A program made the translations under genes and the position numbers. From Adiantum capillus-veneris (Eukaryota > Streptophyta > Polypodiopsida > Polypodiales > Pteridaceae), in contig CM043945.1 of NCBI GenBank assembly GCA_014529385.2, forward strand, positions 146,301,741-146,365,740: a DNA stretch of 64,000 bases, read 5' to 3'. Below are positions 47,011 to 57,972 of this stretch, piece after piece; positions within the stretch are counted from its first letter, which is position 1, and every line of letters begins with the position of its first letter. The notes under the pieces are model-generated. The model was given only the letters and a program-made list of their open reading frames with translations, made no database searches and was not told where the DNA came from.

Positions 47011-48328
47011 GGGAGGAGGTATGGCGGCTTAGTACTTAGGCACCACAGAAGGATGGCAAATCTGCACACCCTTCACACATACACAAGCTCACTCCAAACA
47101 CAAGACTAGGTGGCGATTCCGCACACCTCACATGGGCAAAACATTGCAGGAAAACATACTCACAAAACCTCAAGATTTATTTAGAGAATAAGGCGATGAA
47201 ATGGGGAGCATAGGGTAGGGGAATGAGAAGGGAGAGAGTGGTAGAGCACATGGCGGAAAGGTGGGAGTTGATGGCGAAGACTCGCACGAGGGTTATGGCC
47301 ATCATCCTTCATTTAGTTGCCCTTCATCTTCCATAGCCCAAGGGTGTAGAGGTCATGCTCAAGACGAGCATGGTGATTGCGGTGATGGTGATGGTGTGTG
47401 TGTGTGTGTGTGTGTGCACTAGGCACACACAGTGCATAGTGTACTCTTTGGTGATGTTGTGTCCTTAGTGTGATGGTGACCCCTCTTTATATAGGGGAGG
47501 AGGGGGGAGAAATTCTAGAATTTAGAAATGAAGAAATCATTATCTACATAGGCCATGTGACTGTGGGCGCCACTTGTCTGGCTGTGTGTATATGTGCCAG
47601 AACAGCAGTCTCATGAGAGAGAGACTAAGAGAGAGAGATGGGTTGATGAAAAAAGTGAGAGGTCACATGGAGAATAAAGTAATTACAAGAGGGGAGAGAG
47701 GGGAGTGTGTTCAGAGGTGAATCTGTGTGCAGATGTGTGTGAACACAAGAAAAATCAAGTAACCACCGGGTGGGGATGGGTCTGTGGGCACCTTTTTCAG
47801 TGAAACTGAGTGTGTGTGTGAGTGTGGGGGAGGTTATTTAGCTACAAGACAAGAGACACGGTGCCCTTTAGAGAGAGAGAGGGGGGTATTTGCGTCATGG
47901 GATATGATAGGAGAGAGAAAGAGGGGGTGGGGTATACTATTTTGGAAGATAGGGTAAGTTGCATGTGAGTTAGGGTGCATTATTGGTGAGTTATAATGCA
48001 TTATTGGTGAGAGGTGGGGTAGCTTGAGGGGAGAGAGAAAGGATAAAGGACAAGGGGAAGAGAGAGGGGGTTGACCTTTTGAGTGGAGGAGAGGAAAAGG
48101 GACACCCGGCGGGGCAACAGTGAAGAAAAAGGAGGCAAGGTGGGGATGGGCTACCCCGCAGGCATGAGGTGGCCTATTTTACCTTTCTTATATATTTACA
48201 TAATCGTACTTTTTTTTTTCTTACTTTTTCCAATGCCTTTTATCACTCCCTCCCTAAGAGGGGGTTTTCATGGGGTGGGGACGAGAGAAGAGGGGTATGG
48301 GAGCTTGGCTTGTGAAAAGCCCCCATCA
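46749..48328 (-). repeat. 3' LTR of element D
   Basis: Near-identical to 51640-53189. Differences include the GA microsatellite (46971-47007), the GT run near 47394-47416 and an extra short tandem unit near 47975-48015. On the coding strand it starts TGATGGGGGC and ends GCTCCCATCA. Confidence 0.93.
46971..47007 (-). repeat. (GA)n microsatellite in the element D 3' LTR
   Basis: About 18 GA units; its partner lies at 51852-51891 with about 20 units. Confidence 0.95.
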
Positions 48329-48346
48329 TTAGCCCTCCCCTTTTGG
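48329..48346 (-). other. Polypurine tract of element D
   Basis: On the minus strand CAAAAGGGGAGGGCTAA stands directly before the LTR start TGATGGGG, like element C. Confidence 0.75.
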
Positions 48347-48393
48347 CTAGAGGCATTCATGTCTCTAGATAATCTGTTTCTTATTCCCCTTAG

Positions 48394-48858
48394 CTATAGG
48401 ATCCGATATCGAGTTGCTTTCTGAACTAGCCATTCCATTTGGCCATTGGTGAGATTTCTGGGATATTCATGAAATTGCAACAGGTCCGGGTGATAGCCTA
48501 TTCCTTGGAATAGTGTCGGTTGATTAAATGGGAAGCCCATGACTTCGAGAACTTTGTGCCAGTGTCCTCCTGGATCCCAAGTGAAAAATAGGATCATTGT
48601 CTGCAGTGTCCTGACAATAAACTTTGCATGCCAAATTGGACCAAATTTGTAACCATCAGTAGTGAGAGGGGAAATGAGCATCTTGGCTCCTGCAAAGACA
48701 AAACTGAAAATTAAGATTCCAAAGAGTGTGGCAAGAATCCACCATGTATGGCCGCCTTGTTGGTGTGGTGAGCTCAAGTTGTCTTCAGAATCCTGCTTAC
48801 TGCCATGACTAGAAAAAATTGCAAGCATATCATGCTTCTTTTGGGTGTGCTTAAACAT
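48394..48858 (-). CDS. Small membrane-protein-like ORF of element D
   Basis: 154 codons starting one base after the Gag stop (TGACATG overlap-like spacing), in another frame, so it could be made by reinitiation or frameshift. One strong hydrophobic segment, WWILATLFGILIFSFVFAG (residues ~40-58), fits a single-pass membrane anchor. Downstream are GPIWHAKFIVRTLQTMILFFTW and GGHWHKVLEVMGFPF. It occupies the position of an envelope-like ORF, but there is no signal peptide, cleavage site or similarity I recognise. It may be a captured host fragment. Element C has an ORF at the same place. Confidence 0.5.
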   Translation of the reverse strand: MFKHTQKKHDMLAIFSSHGSKQDSEDNLSSPHQQGGHTWWILATLFGILIFSFVFAGAKMLISPLTTDGYKFGPIWHAKFIVRTLQTMILFFTWDPGGHWHKVLEVMGFPFNQPTLFQGIGYHPDLLQFHEYPRNLTNGQMEWLVQKATRYRIL

Positions 48859-48859
48859 G

Positions 48860-50791
48860 TCAGCTTCCTTTACATGCTAATAGCAAGCCACCTACCTTGC
48901 GGCTTAAATACAAGGGTAAACCACTTACCTTTCTCCAAAGAGAGGATGCACTCTTTGTAAAAAATTGTACCAAATTGGGAATGAGGTCTTCATTCTTGCA
49001 TTCTATCAGCCTTTTGTCTATCCATGGCTCCTTTGCTCTTATCTCCATGCTGATCTTCTCTCTATATGTTATAGAGGCTAGCCATAGCCATAAGTCTGAT
49101 GCATCGCATGCAAACACAATGTTGTGTTGTGGAAGAGTTTGGAACATCCTTAAAAGGTTGGCAACATATTGATCATCAAACTTACTATGAACATCCTCAC
49201 ATAAACTGGAGGCATTACCCATCTCCAAGTTTATAACACCCTTCAGTAGACTAGAGGCATTACCCATCTCTAAGTCTATAACACTACACAGTAAAGTCTT
49301 GCTCGGCTGCCAAGCCTCTGGAGCAATAGCCAACTCCAAACCTTCAGTCATACTTACCTCTTCGTTATGGTCCTTAAGTGAAACTGCCTTGATGTAAGAT
49401 TCCTTTAGCTTGCTACACTGTCCTGGGTCCATGGTGGTGCACAGGCTTCCGTTTTCAAAGCCCTCCCCTTTGCTTGATATGTTGTCCACCTTCTGCAAAG
49501 CCTTGCTAGCAGGCTGGTCTTCCTCTTCTCTTGTATCTTTCATGCCCTTTGCATTCCTCTTACTCTGACGAGGCCTAATCAAGACTTTACACCTTCTTAC
49601 CCTTAGTGCCCAATGCTGTCGATTGATCGCTTTGGTGCCTATTTCATTCAAGGTTAAAGATGTACTCACATTTGTAACACAATTTTCTTGACTTACCTCC
49701 CCCACCTGGGTAGCATCTTTTGATTCTTTAACCTCTTGTTCCACTGCTTCAGTTCTTTGAATAAACTTATCGCTTGATCCTTCTTCGGTTACCTTCATCT
49801 TGACCTCTTCTGCAAGACCAATGATACTTGGTGTGCGGGTACAAATTGATGGTGGGCGTAGGATGATTGTAAGTGGTGATTGTGGCGGATGTAGAATTTG
49901 TGTTGGTGGGGCTGGTGCTCGGGGTGTGGGTGTTCTTTCTGTAGGGGGTGACAATTGGTTCCTCCTACCTCCTCTATTATAGTTTTGTCGTGGTTTGGGA
50001 CAGTAGTACATACCGTGACCGTCTTCTCCACAGTTGTAGCAATGATACTCCCTATTTTGTCGTCGTTCTCTTCCAGGGTCTTGATCTCTTTCTTGACTCC
50101 TGCCTTGCTGTATTAAGTGGACAGACAAATTCTGCAGTTGGTCAGTAATATGGGCCAACATATCTTGTTGGTCATCTCTTACCCCAAGAGCCGGTGGTGG
50201 TGGTGGTGGAATGGTGGTTGTCGTAGCTGCTGGTCGACGCGATGTTCCTGCTTCTGTTGACTCGTTTTCTTTGGCTTTCGTTCGCAGCTTCATGTACTTA
50301 AGGTGAGCAATCTCAACGGCTAACTCGTACGTAGCCGGGAATCTACCTTTCACCTTCTCCTTAAGAAGCGGCCATAAGCCATGCGTGAACCGATCTTTTT
50401 TTAGGAAATCGGGTGCAGCTTCTCCTCTTGCCAGTGACTCAACCCACCGTTCCCACAAATCCACAAATTTGGACTCATAGGTGGCATATTCTAAAAGACC
50501 CTCCTGTTTCAAGTCTCTCAACTTGTCCCACAACTTTTCTGAAGTGGTACCTCCCCCAAAGCGCCTCTTAAAAGCGGTTTTTAAGGGTTCCCAGTCATCC
50601 TTGGTTGCTTGTGGAAGTGCATTGTACCATGATCTAGCTTCTAGCTTCATGAGATGGTTAAAGATTCCAACCCAGGATTCATCCGTATCTTTGTTTCTCA
50701 CTACAAATGCTACTTCAAAGTCATCTAGGAAGTCTGTTACCAAATCCTCCCCCTTCTTTCCTTTAAATGTTGGAAATGCTACACTTGCCAT
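48860..50791 (-). CDS. gag: Gag of element D, intact reading frame
   Basis: An open frame of 643 codons from the ATG at 50791 (a further upstream ATG at 50821 adds ten hydrophobic residues; I prefer the one giving MASVAFPTFKG). Retrotransposon-gag pattern: LVTDFLDDFEVAF, LMKLEARSWYNAL, WEPLKTAFKRRFG, then FVDLWERWVES and DRFTHGLWPLLKEKV. Zinc knuckle CYNCGEDGHGMYYC near residue 250. The C-terminal half is long, acidic/Ser-rich, with an internal duplication around DLEMGNASSL. It is the longest stop-free Gag in the window, suggesting recent activity driven in trans. Neighbouring primer site and LTRs fit a non-autonomous element. Confidence 0.8.
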   Translation of the reverse strand: MASVAFPTFKGKKGEDLVTDFLDDFEVAFVVRNKDTDESWVGIFNHLMKLEARSWYNALPQATKDDWEPLKTAFKRRFGGGTTSEKLWDKLRDLKQEGLLEYATYESKFVDLWERWVESLARGEAAPDFLKKDRFTHGLWPLLKEKVKGRFPATYELAVEIAHLKYMKLRTKAKENESTEAGTSRRPAATTTTIPPPPPPALGVRDDQQDMLAHITDQLQNLSVHLIQQGRSQERDQDPGRERRQNREYHCYNCGEDGHGMYYCPKPRQNYNRGGRRNQLSPPTERTPTPRAPAPPTQILHPPQSPLTIILRPPSICTRTPSIIGLAEEVKMKVTEEGSSDKFIQRTEAVEQEVKESKDATQVGEVSQENCVTNVSTSLTLNEIGTKAINRQHWALRVRRCKVLIRPRQSKRNAKGMKDTREEEDQPASKALQKVDNISSKGEGFENGSLCTTMDPGQCSKLKESYIKAVSLKDHNEEVSMTEGLELAIAPEAWQPSKTLLCSVIDLEMGNASSLLKGVINLEMGNASSLCEDVHSKFDDQYVANLLRMFQTLPQHNIVFACDASDLWLWLASITYREKISMEIRAKEPWIDKRLIECKNEDLIPNLVQFFTKSASSLWRKVSGLPLYLSRKVGGLLLACKGS

Positions 50792-50821
50792 GATTACTGA
50801 GAGAGAGCTAGAAAGACACAC

Positions 50822-51621
50822 TGCTTAACTTGAAAAAGTTTTTTTTCTTCTTTACAAAGAGGCGTGTATACCCTCTTATACTAGGACATAGATTAAAACT
50901 TCAAACGGTACATTGCCTTGTACCAAAGGTAAGACAAATGGTTGATCTGATGCCAGAACATCAAAAAACCGCTCCCCACCCAGCATGGTATCAATGACGT
51001 GCTGGTAGTGAGCCTTCAAGTCCAGTATTACCTTGATTGAGCGTACACGTGTTGGTATGTCTGATCTTTCTTGAGGTAGGTTGTACTGATTCATGTGAAG
51101 CTTAGAGGTGCTTAGTCACTGTCCAAGCTTGTGGGAGAGGGTGGTGTTCTTTCCTGGTAGATCCCTAGTTTCTCTAGTGAGAGTGTGAGCCAATGCTTCC
51201 GTTATCTATGTTGTAGCATCATGTGTGACTTGAAAACTGACTGTGATAATTACCTCGGTGACTTGAGCTACCCGATTCTCAAAGTAGAATAGTGTTGATT
51301 CTCTATTGTGCAGAGCTCCTTCCATTTTTTTGTTGTGGGTTGGTTGTAGGTTGCGGACATGGTTTTGACCTTCTCTTTCTTCTTCTTGGCACTTGGCCTA
51401 TGTATATCCACTGGGTTTGGCGTGTTGGTTGACTCTCCCACTGCAAATCGATTACCGTTACGCCTGGCACTCGAGTTTCGATGGAGATGCGGAGTTCGTC
51501 TAGTTGTGCTTGGAGCTCTTCTTCTTCTGTCGTCCAATTAGCAAATCCTGCTAGCCATTCATCCATTCACAATAGTTTAGGGGTTTCAGTCTTGTAAACT
51601 GAAGGGTTTCATGAAAAGATC
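50822..51621 (-). other. 5' leader of element D
   Basis: About 800 bases between primer site and Gag. Short frames at 51094-50876 and 51537-51268 have no support. I see no other feature. Confidence 0.5.
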
Positions 51622-51639
51622 CTCAGTTGGGGCACCAAA
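51622..51639 (-). other. Primer binding site of element D
   Basis: Minus strand TTTGGTGCCCCAACTGAG follows the LTR end directly. Shared with element C; tRNA not assigned. Confidence 0.65.
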
Positions 51640-51849
51640 TGACGGGAGCAAAGCGAACCCGAACCCCCGATGGCCTCTAAAACACCGGGGACCGAATGGC
51701 GCGCCTCGAGCCTGTCATGGTAAAGCAAACAGGGGGCACCACCTAGCTTCAGCGGCTAGGACGCAAACAACACACCACCATAACAAAGTTTTCATCCAAG
51801 AGAGATGGATGCTTGGGAGTAATGATGAAGAGGAAGGGAAATGAGATCA

Positions 51850-51894
<45 letters not shown>

Positions 51895-53189
51895 GGGAGA
51901 GGGTATGGCGGCTTAGTACTTAGGCACCACAGAAGGATGGCGAATCCGCACACCCTTCACACATACACAAGCTCACTCCAATCACAAGACTAGGTGGCGA
52001 TTCCGCACACCTCACATGGGAAAAACATTGCAGGAAAACATACTCACAAAACCTCAAGCTTTATTTAGAGAATAAGGCGATGAAATAGGGAGCATAGGGT
52101 AGGGGAATGAGAAGGGAGAGAGTAGTAGAGCACATGGCGGATAGGTGGGAGTTGATGGCGAAGACTCGCACGAGGGTTATGGCCATCATCCTTCATTTAG
52201 TTGCCCTTCATCTTCCGTAGCCCAAGGGTGTAGAGGTCATGCTCAAGATGAGCATGGTGATTGCGGTGATGGTGACTGTGTGGGTGTGTGTGTGTGCACT
52301 AGGCACACACAGTGCATAGTGTACTCTTTGGTGATGTTGTGTCCTTAGTGTGATGGTGACCCCTCTTTATATAGGGGAGGAGGGGGGAGAAATTCTAGAA
52401 TTTAGAAATGAAGAAATCATTATCTACATAGGCCATGTGACTGTGGGCGCCACTTGTCTGGCTGTGTGTATATGTGCCAGAACAGCAGTCTCATGAGAGA
52501 GAGACTAAGAGAGAGAGATGGGTTGATGAAAAAAGTGAGAGGTCACATGGAGAATAAAGTAATTACAAGAGGGGAGAGAGGGGAGTGTGTTCAGAGGTGA
52601 ATCTGTGTGCAGATGTGTGTGAACACAAGAAAAATCAAGTAACCACCGGGTGGGGATGGGTCTGTGGGCACCTTTTTCAGTGAAACTGAGTGTGTGTGTG
52701 AGTGTGGGGGAGGTTATTTAGCTACAAGACAAGAGACACGGTGCCCTTTAGAGAGAGAGAGGGGGGTATTTGCGTCATGGGATATGATAGGAGAGAGAAA
52801 GAGGGGGTGGGGTATACTATTTTGGAAGATAGGGTAAGTTGCATGTGAGTTAGGGTGCATTATTGGTGAGAGGTGGGGTAGCTTGAGGGGAGAGATAAAG
52901 GAGAAATGACAAGGGGAAGAGAGAGGGGGTTGACCTTTTGAGTGGAGGAGAGGAAAAGGGACACCCGGCGGGGCAACAATGAAGAAAAAGGAGGCAAGGT
53001 GGGGATGGGCTACCCCGAAAGCATGAGGTGGCCTATTTTGCCTTTCTTATATATTTACATAATCATACTTTATTTTTTTTCTTACTTTTTCCAATGCCTT
53101 TTATCACTCCCTCCCTAAGAGGGGGTTTTCATGGGGTGGGGACGAGAGAAGAGGGGTATGAGAGCTTGGCTTGTGAAAAGTCCCCATCA
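51640..53189 (-). repeat. 5' LTR of element D
   Basis: The second LTR copy, with a GA run at 51852-51891. On the coding strand the TATATAAAG-type motif (plus-strand CTTTATATAGG near 52366) is the likely TATA box. Confidence 0.93.
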
Positions 53190-54642
53190 ACTCCTTCTGG
53201 ATGCATGTACTCTACAGACACCGCATTATGTCCCACATATGGAGGTTGTTGACCCAACATGGGTTGAGGTCTTTCCATACCCATCGGTGGTCTTTGAGGT
53301 GGGGTCATGTTAGTTTGATATTTGTACATGGTTTGTCCTTGTGGCCTCGTAGGCACATACTGAACATTTCCATCATACTTTGGTTGGTAGTATCACTCAT
53401 TGGTCTCATGGTTGGTCCATTTACCCTTGATAGAACACCATTTTTGCGGTCTAATTGGTTGTCCTTGTTGAGGTATCCCTTGTCCTGGTCCCCTCATAGG
53501 TGCTTTTTGCATGTTATTCATCATGTCATTCATCCTTTTGAGCATGTCTTCTATGACTAAAAGCCGTGTTGCAGTAGCCATTCCCACTTGTGCTGGTTTA
53601 GTGGATGATGTTTTCTCACTTTGGTTATCTTTAGGGACATCTTCTTCGTTGAAAATATCAGAATTGTCTCCTAAATCAATAGCATCTGACACACACTCTT
53701 CTAGGGTTGTATGCTTCTTGCTATACAGTATAGCATAAAGTTATTTGTTTAGCAGTCCCTCTAGAGACAATGATACTAGTTGTTCTTCTGTAGGTATCTC
53801 TAGCTCTGGGCATCTAGCAATGTATTGTATCATTCAAGTTGCACAATCCGTAACAGACTCACCTTCTTTTTGTCTAAAGTTGTAGATTTGAGCTACCTTA
53901 TTGTGTTTGATCCCCATTTTGGAACAAGCAGCTACAAATCCTTGAGCTAAGGTATTCAAGTCCATGATTGACCTTGGTGGAATTTTTTGGAACCATGTCA
54001 ATGCTTTTCCTTCTAATGTCATTCCAAACCCCTCGAATTGAATATGGAAATTGAATATGCATTCTACTCTTAGCACTTGCTTAAAGCTTGCTAAGTGGTC
54101 GTATGGATCCCCCGATTCACTGTATTTTCTGACCCATTTTTGAAAATCAGCCGGTCTGACACGTCTATTTGGTTCAACTCCCGATCTCTTGGAAATTGGT
54201 CCCATTCCGAGTCCTTCAAACTATTTTGTTGGAAATAGTGACTCATGTAGCCCTGGACTGGCTTTAGTGTCACCCGGTTTTCTTCGTGATGAGGTGGTTT
54301 CTGGTTTCTTAACATTACTCTCAGAAGATCTCTCACGGTGTTAATCTCTTGAAATAGTTTTTGGTCCTTGGCCCAATATTCAATCTCTTATGGGATACCC
54401 TTGGTATTTGGTTTGTTCTACCTCCTCAGGAGTCATCATGACAAAGTTATTGTTATAAAAATCCCTAAACAGATAGGTTGGTAGATTTGTTGATCCCTTA
54501 TCTTTAATCTTGAAAATATAGATGATCTCCATGGATGTTAGTTGTCCTGATTTGGCATGCGAAGTCCATAGAAGATCTTTGATGTTTCTATCCTCTCAAC
54601 AATAGACTCCGATCCTAGGACTTTTTGTGTTACCATATACAT
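53190..54642 (-). mobile_element. Element B, piece 3 (gag capsid and ORF1)
   Basis: Minus strand, from 54642 down. About 54640-54400 aligns with the end of ORF1 of element A (a YIF...TPEEVEQT stretch); 54336-53834 holds the capsid (DPYDHLASF, QFEGFGMTLEGKALTWF, IYNFRQKEGESV); 53692-53190 carries the Met/Pro/Gln-rich region before the knuckles (PMGMERPQPMLGQQPPYVG), similar to 4205-4270 of element A. The piece is bounded by element D (53189) and by the copia LTR (54643). Confidence 0.85.
53834..54336 (-). pseudogene. gag: Capsid part of element B gag
   Basis: Two overlapping frames (54336-54091 and 54205-53834) with one frameshift near 54150. The capsid motifs match element A at 3330-3700. 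Where element A has a frameshift (3690), B reads straight through, which shows A is the mutated copy at that point. Confidence 0.8.
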
Positions 54643-54853
54643 GTGGTAGTGATGTGTGTGAACACACTAGGACCGCCGGGGCATTTTTTCCCTCTTTAGG
54701 AGGTTTTTTCCTTGAGCATTGTATATACGCCCATCACTCTAGAGCTATCTATCTTTCCATTGCATACTAAGTAACACACTCTCCATTGTGTCCCTTGAGC
54801 TTCCTTCATCTTCTCCAAGCTGTGTGTGTTTCTCTGCAACCCTAATTCCAACA
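54643..54853 (+). repeat. Probable 5' LTR of the copia element
   Basis: About 211 bases between the end of element B similarity and the primer site. The 3' boundary CCAACA is clear from the primer site; the 5' boundary is inferred because no second LTR copy exists. Confidence 0.5.
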
Positions 54854-55140
54854 ATTGGTATTAGAGCAGGTTGCGTCCTCCCAGGCTTAGTCACCAGTGC
54901 TCCAACACATGCCTGCTCACTTTCCAATTTCAGTGAACTTTGGCAAGCTTCGGCCTCTGTTTCCACTATAGGCAGTACTACACAAGCAATTTCGTCATTT
55001 TGTGTAAAATTTTTGTCAATGCCGTTTTATGCATAACAGGTGCCTTAGAGTCTTCTATGGTTTGTGCTATATAGCACGTGTTGTTCCCACTCTATTTCTC
55101 CTATTTTTAGGCAGTTTTCACATCAGGTGCAACATTTACC

Positions 55141-56176
55141 ATGGCTGACAACAACACATCAGGTGCAGCATTTACCATGGCTGACAATAACACAGATGTG
55201 TTCAAGATGTTTGCTGCTGAGGACAGGTTAGATGGGGACAACTACCCTATGTGGGCTTATATGATGCAACATGTTCTTGTGTCAAAGGGAGTCTGGAACA
55301 TTGTGTAGGGCATTGATGTACGTCCTGGTTCTGAGGATGTAGGCGATGTTGAGGATGTTGCAGGTCTTGCTGCAAGGATTGCTGCTATTAGAGTTGTTTT
55401 GCCTATGACAAAACAAGCTTGTTGGGATGTAAAGGATGTGCAGTCTCATGCATTGATTGTGTTGTCTGTGAAGCGCACCTTTGTTCCTCACATTCGTTCA
55501 GCAAAATCTGCAAAACAGGCTTGGGATATTCTAGCAAGTCTTTATGCAAGCCGCAACGAGGCTAAAATTGCTTTGCTGCGTAAAGAGCTGGAGTCGAAGA
55601 TTATGCATGAGGAAGATGATATGGACACTTTCCTTGCTGGTCAAGGATATCAATGAGCAACTTATTTCTGTAGGTGAAGTCATTTCAGATAGTTCCCTTG
55701 TGCAGACTATTCTTGATGCCTTACCAGATTCCTACCAGACTTTTGCTAGTACTTGGAAACTGATGACCCAAGGAAATCCCGAAGTTGTCAAGTTTGATGC
55801 ATTATGCACATTGCTGTTGCAAGAGTCACTTTCCAAAAAAAACAAAACTAGGCAGCGTGCTGTTGAACAGGCTTTTATTGCTTCTCAAAGAAAGGGTGGT
55901 AACAACAATGCGGCCACTTCTTATGGTTCTGCTACAAGTGGCAAAAATTTTGTTCCTAATGCTTCTGCTGGCAGCAATTCGTCTGAAAATTCTGGTGATA
56001 AGGGAAAAAAGAAGATGCGTTGCCATTATTGTAAAGCTAATGATCACTTGATCAAGTCGTGTCCTAAGTTGAAGGCCAAAGAGGCTAAGAAGAAAGAGGG
56101 TGGTTCCACTACAAATGCAGCCATTGTTGAGTCTTCTGTGAAAGGAGACTGTGTTGCTGATGTTGATGCAGAATAG
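55141..56176 (+). pseudogene. gag: gag of the copia element
   Basis: Frame starts MADNNTSGAAF; copia gag features DRLDGDNYPMWAYMMQHVL, AWDILASLYASRN, then after a frameshift near 55645 DINEQLISVGEVISDSSLVQTIL and ALPDSYQTF. TAG at 55306. Zinc knuckle CHYCKANDHLIKSC (CX2CX4HX4C) near 56020. Ends in a Lys-rich stretch and TAG at 56174. Confidence 0.88.
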
Positions 56177-57330
56177 TCTTTTAGTGCAGAGTGCACTTAC
56201 AATCCTGTTGTCCATGATGTATGCTTGTCATTTACTGCAGATTCACATGTTTGGTATTTTGACAGTGGTGCTACAAAACATATTACCTCACATCGTGAAT
56301 TGTTTACCTCTCTCGAGTCTGTCCCTCATGGGAATTCAGTCACTTATGCCAACAATGCCTCTTATCCGGTTCATGGAGTTGGAAAGATTGTGCTTACTGC
56401 TGCTAATGGCAGTTCTTTCACACTTGTTGATGCACTTTATGTACCTGGGATCAAGAAGAATATTTTGTCTATATATGCACTTGCTAGACTTGTACTTGTA
56501 GTCAAATTTGTGGATGACAGATGTACAGTTCATGATCTTAGTTTTGGTGATGAAAATTGTTGCATCTGGCTTATTGTGCCGTGGGTTGTATAAGCTCACT
56601 TTGTATGACAAGTGTGGACAAAATTTTGCAAATGCTATTGCAGATTCAAGGGCTACTTTAGATGTAAAACTTTGGCATGCACGTTTTGGTCATTTTAATT
56701 TTGCCAGTTTCCTGCGTTTGCAAAAATCTGATATGGTTTCTTCTTTTCCGCCTCTTGAAGCACCTGTCAAACATGTTTGTGAAGGCTGTATTTTAGGTAA
56801 GATGCAGCGTTCTAAGTTTCCAAAAGATGATTCATTTCGGGCCACATGCAGGTTGCAGGCATAGTGATGTTTGTGGGCCCATGCAAACTCCGTCCTTGGG
56901 CAATTACCTGTACTTCGTGACTTTCATTGATGATTACTCCAGGCATGCATGGGTATTTCTGCTTAAAGAGAAGTCGGAAGTTTTTATGTGCTTAAAACAA
57001 TTTCTGGCTATGGTTGAAAATGTCTCGAAATGTACTATGGGCACCCTTCATTCCGATTGAGGGGGGGAGTATATGTCTCATGAATTTAATGCATTTCTGG
57101 CTAGTCATGGGATAAAACACCAATGTACAATGCCTTATACACCTCAGCAAAATGGTGTTGCTGAGAGGAAAAACAGGTCACTTACAGAAAGGTATTTTAT
57201 TTCTTTGACAATAAAAGTTTATTGCAGATACTATTCACATTCGGCCGACACGCATTGTCTTGCAAGTTCTACGAAGAACACTTCTGACATCGGCAGTCAG
57301 CTTGTCACAAATCAACCTTATGCTAACTAG
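56177..57330 (+). pseudogene. Protease and integrase of the copia element
   Basis: Protease HVWYFDSGATKHIT (DSGA intact, near 56245). Pre-integrase zinc region WHARFGHFNF...CEGCILGKMQRSKF near 56680-56830. Integrase core DVCGPMQT, FIDDYSRHAWVFLLKEKSE, then HSD followed by a TGA at 57058, and YTPQQNGVAERKNRSL. Frameshifts near 56560 and 56850. The core is cut at about 57195, where the sequence leaves the copia family. Confidence 0.88.
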
Positions 57331-57780
57331 ATTGGATGTCTTTAGTTTATTGGCATGAACACTTTCCCTGATATTTTGTTTGTTGCTAATTATCTTGTAC
57401 AACATCTTGCACATCCGTCTCTTAAGCATTGGTCTGCAACAAAGCGTGTATTGAAATACTTAAAAGGAACTATAGATTTTGGTTTGGTTTATTGATGACA
57501 ATTGGCATTGGATTCTTTGCAATCTCTCTCTCTCTCTCTTGGGTAACACAGATGCAGACTAGGCAAGCTCACATTTATCTATACAATCTACTAGTGGCAA
57601 TTGCTTCTTTCATTAGGAAAAGTTTGGACTCAAAAAAAGACTTTTTGGCGTTAGAGAGAGAATGTTGTTCGACCAATAGAGTTGGAGTCACCACAACGGT
57701 AGCTCCAATTTATTTGATTTTTATCTCAAATTTGTGCGTTTTCAAAAAAGAGTTTTTTCTATTAAAAATATCTGAATAAG
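57331..57780 (+). pseudogene. RT end and RNase H remnant of the copia element
   Basis: PSLKHWSATKRVLKYLKGT (57417-57474) is the conserved end of copia RT. Then, in other frames, DAD*A...STSGNCFF (57540-57620) fits the RNase H SDADWAG...STSGY block with TAG in place of Trp. Remainder unreadable. Confidence 0.7.
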
Positions 57781-57972
57781 AAGATACGACGGGGTTTGTG
57801 TAAATTATTCCCCTACCATGGGCGAGGAACGCCGAATGTGCCATAACTCACATTCAATGAGGCACACCTTTTGATGAACACTTTTCAAGCTACTACTTCT
57901 TGTGTAAACTACTGAGCCTATTTTCTTTTATCGTTTTTGCGTAGTGTCACTTCGCAGTTAATAGAAGCAGAG
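57781..57972 (+). other. Junction between copia remnant and gene X
   Basis: No coding sequence recognised. The segment 57926-57949 (CTATTTTCTTTTATCGTTTTTGCG then TAG) looks like an intron end feeding gene X. Confidence 0.4.

Larger units (their letters stand above)
46749..53189 (-). mobile_element. Element D: gag-only LTR retrotransposon with a membrane-protein ORF
   Basis: LTRs 46749-48328 and 51640-53189 (about 1.55-1.58 kb) bound a 3.3-kb interior on the minus strand: primer site, Gag, a second ORF with a membrane segment, purine tract. No pol. Both LTR ends form short inverted repeats (TGATGGG...CCCATCA). The flanks share ACTC (46745-46748 and 53190-53193), a 4-bp target duplication, and removing the element plus one ACTC rejoins the gag frame of element B across the site. 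Confidence 0.92.
54643..57780 (+). mobile_element. Copia (Ty1) element, internally deleted, no 3' LTR found
   Basis: LTR-like start near 54643 (TGTGGTAGTG) to CCAACA at 54853, primer site TGGTATTAGAGC at 54856-54867, gag 55141-56176, protease, integrase to about 57200, then only the last part of RT and RNase H (57340-57620). Most of RT is missing. The order protease-integrase-RT identifies Ty1/copia. Frameshifts and stops throughout; no LTR copy at the 3' side. Confidence 0.85.

Noticed and set aside
48394-48858. Retroviral-type envelope gene in element D
   Set aside because: Only one hydrophobic segment, no signal peptide, cleavage site or fusion peptide. Described only as membrane-protein-like.
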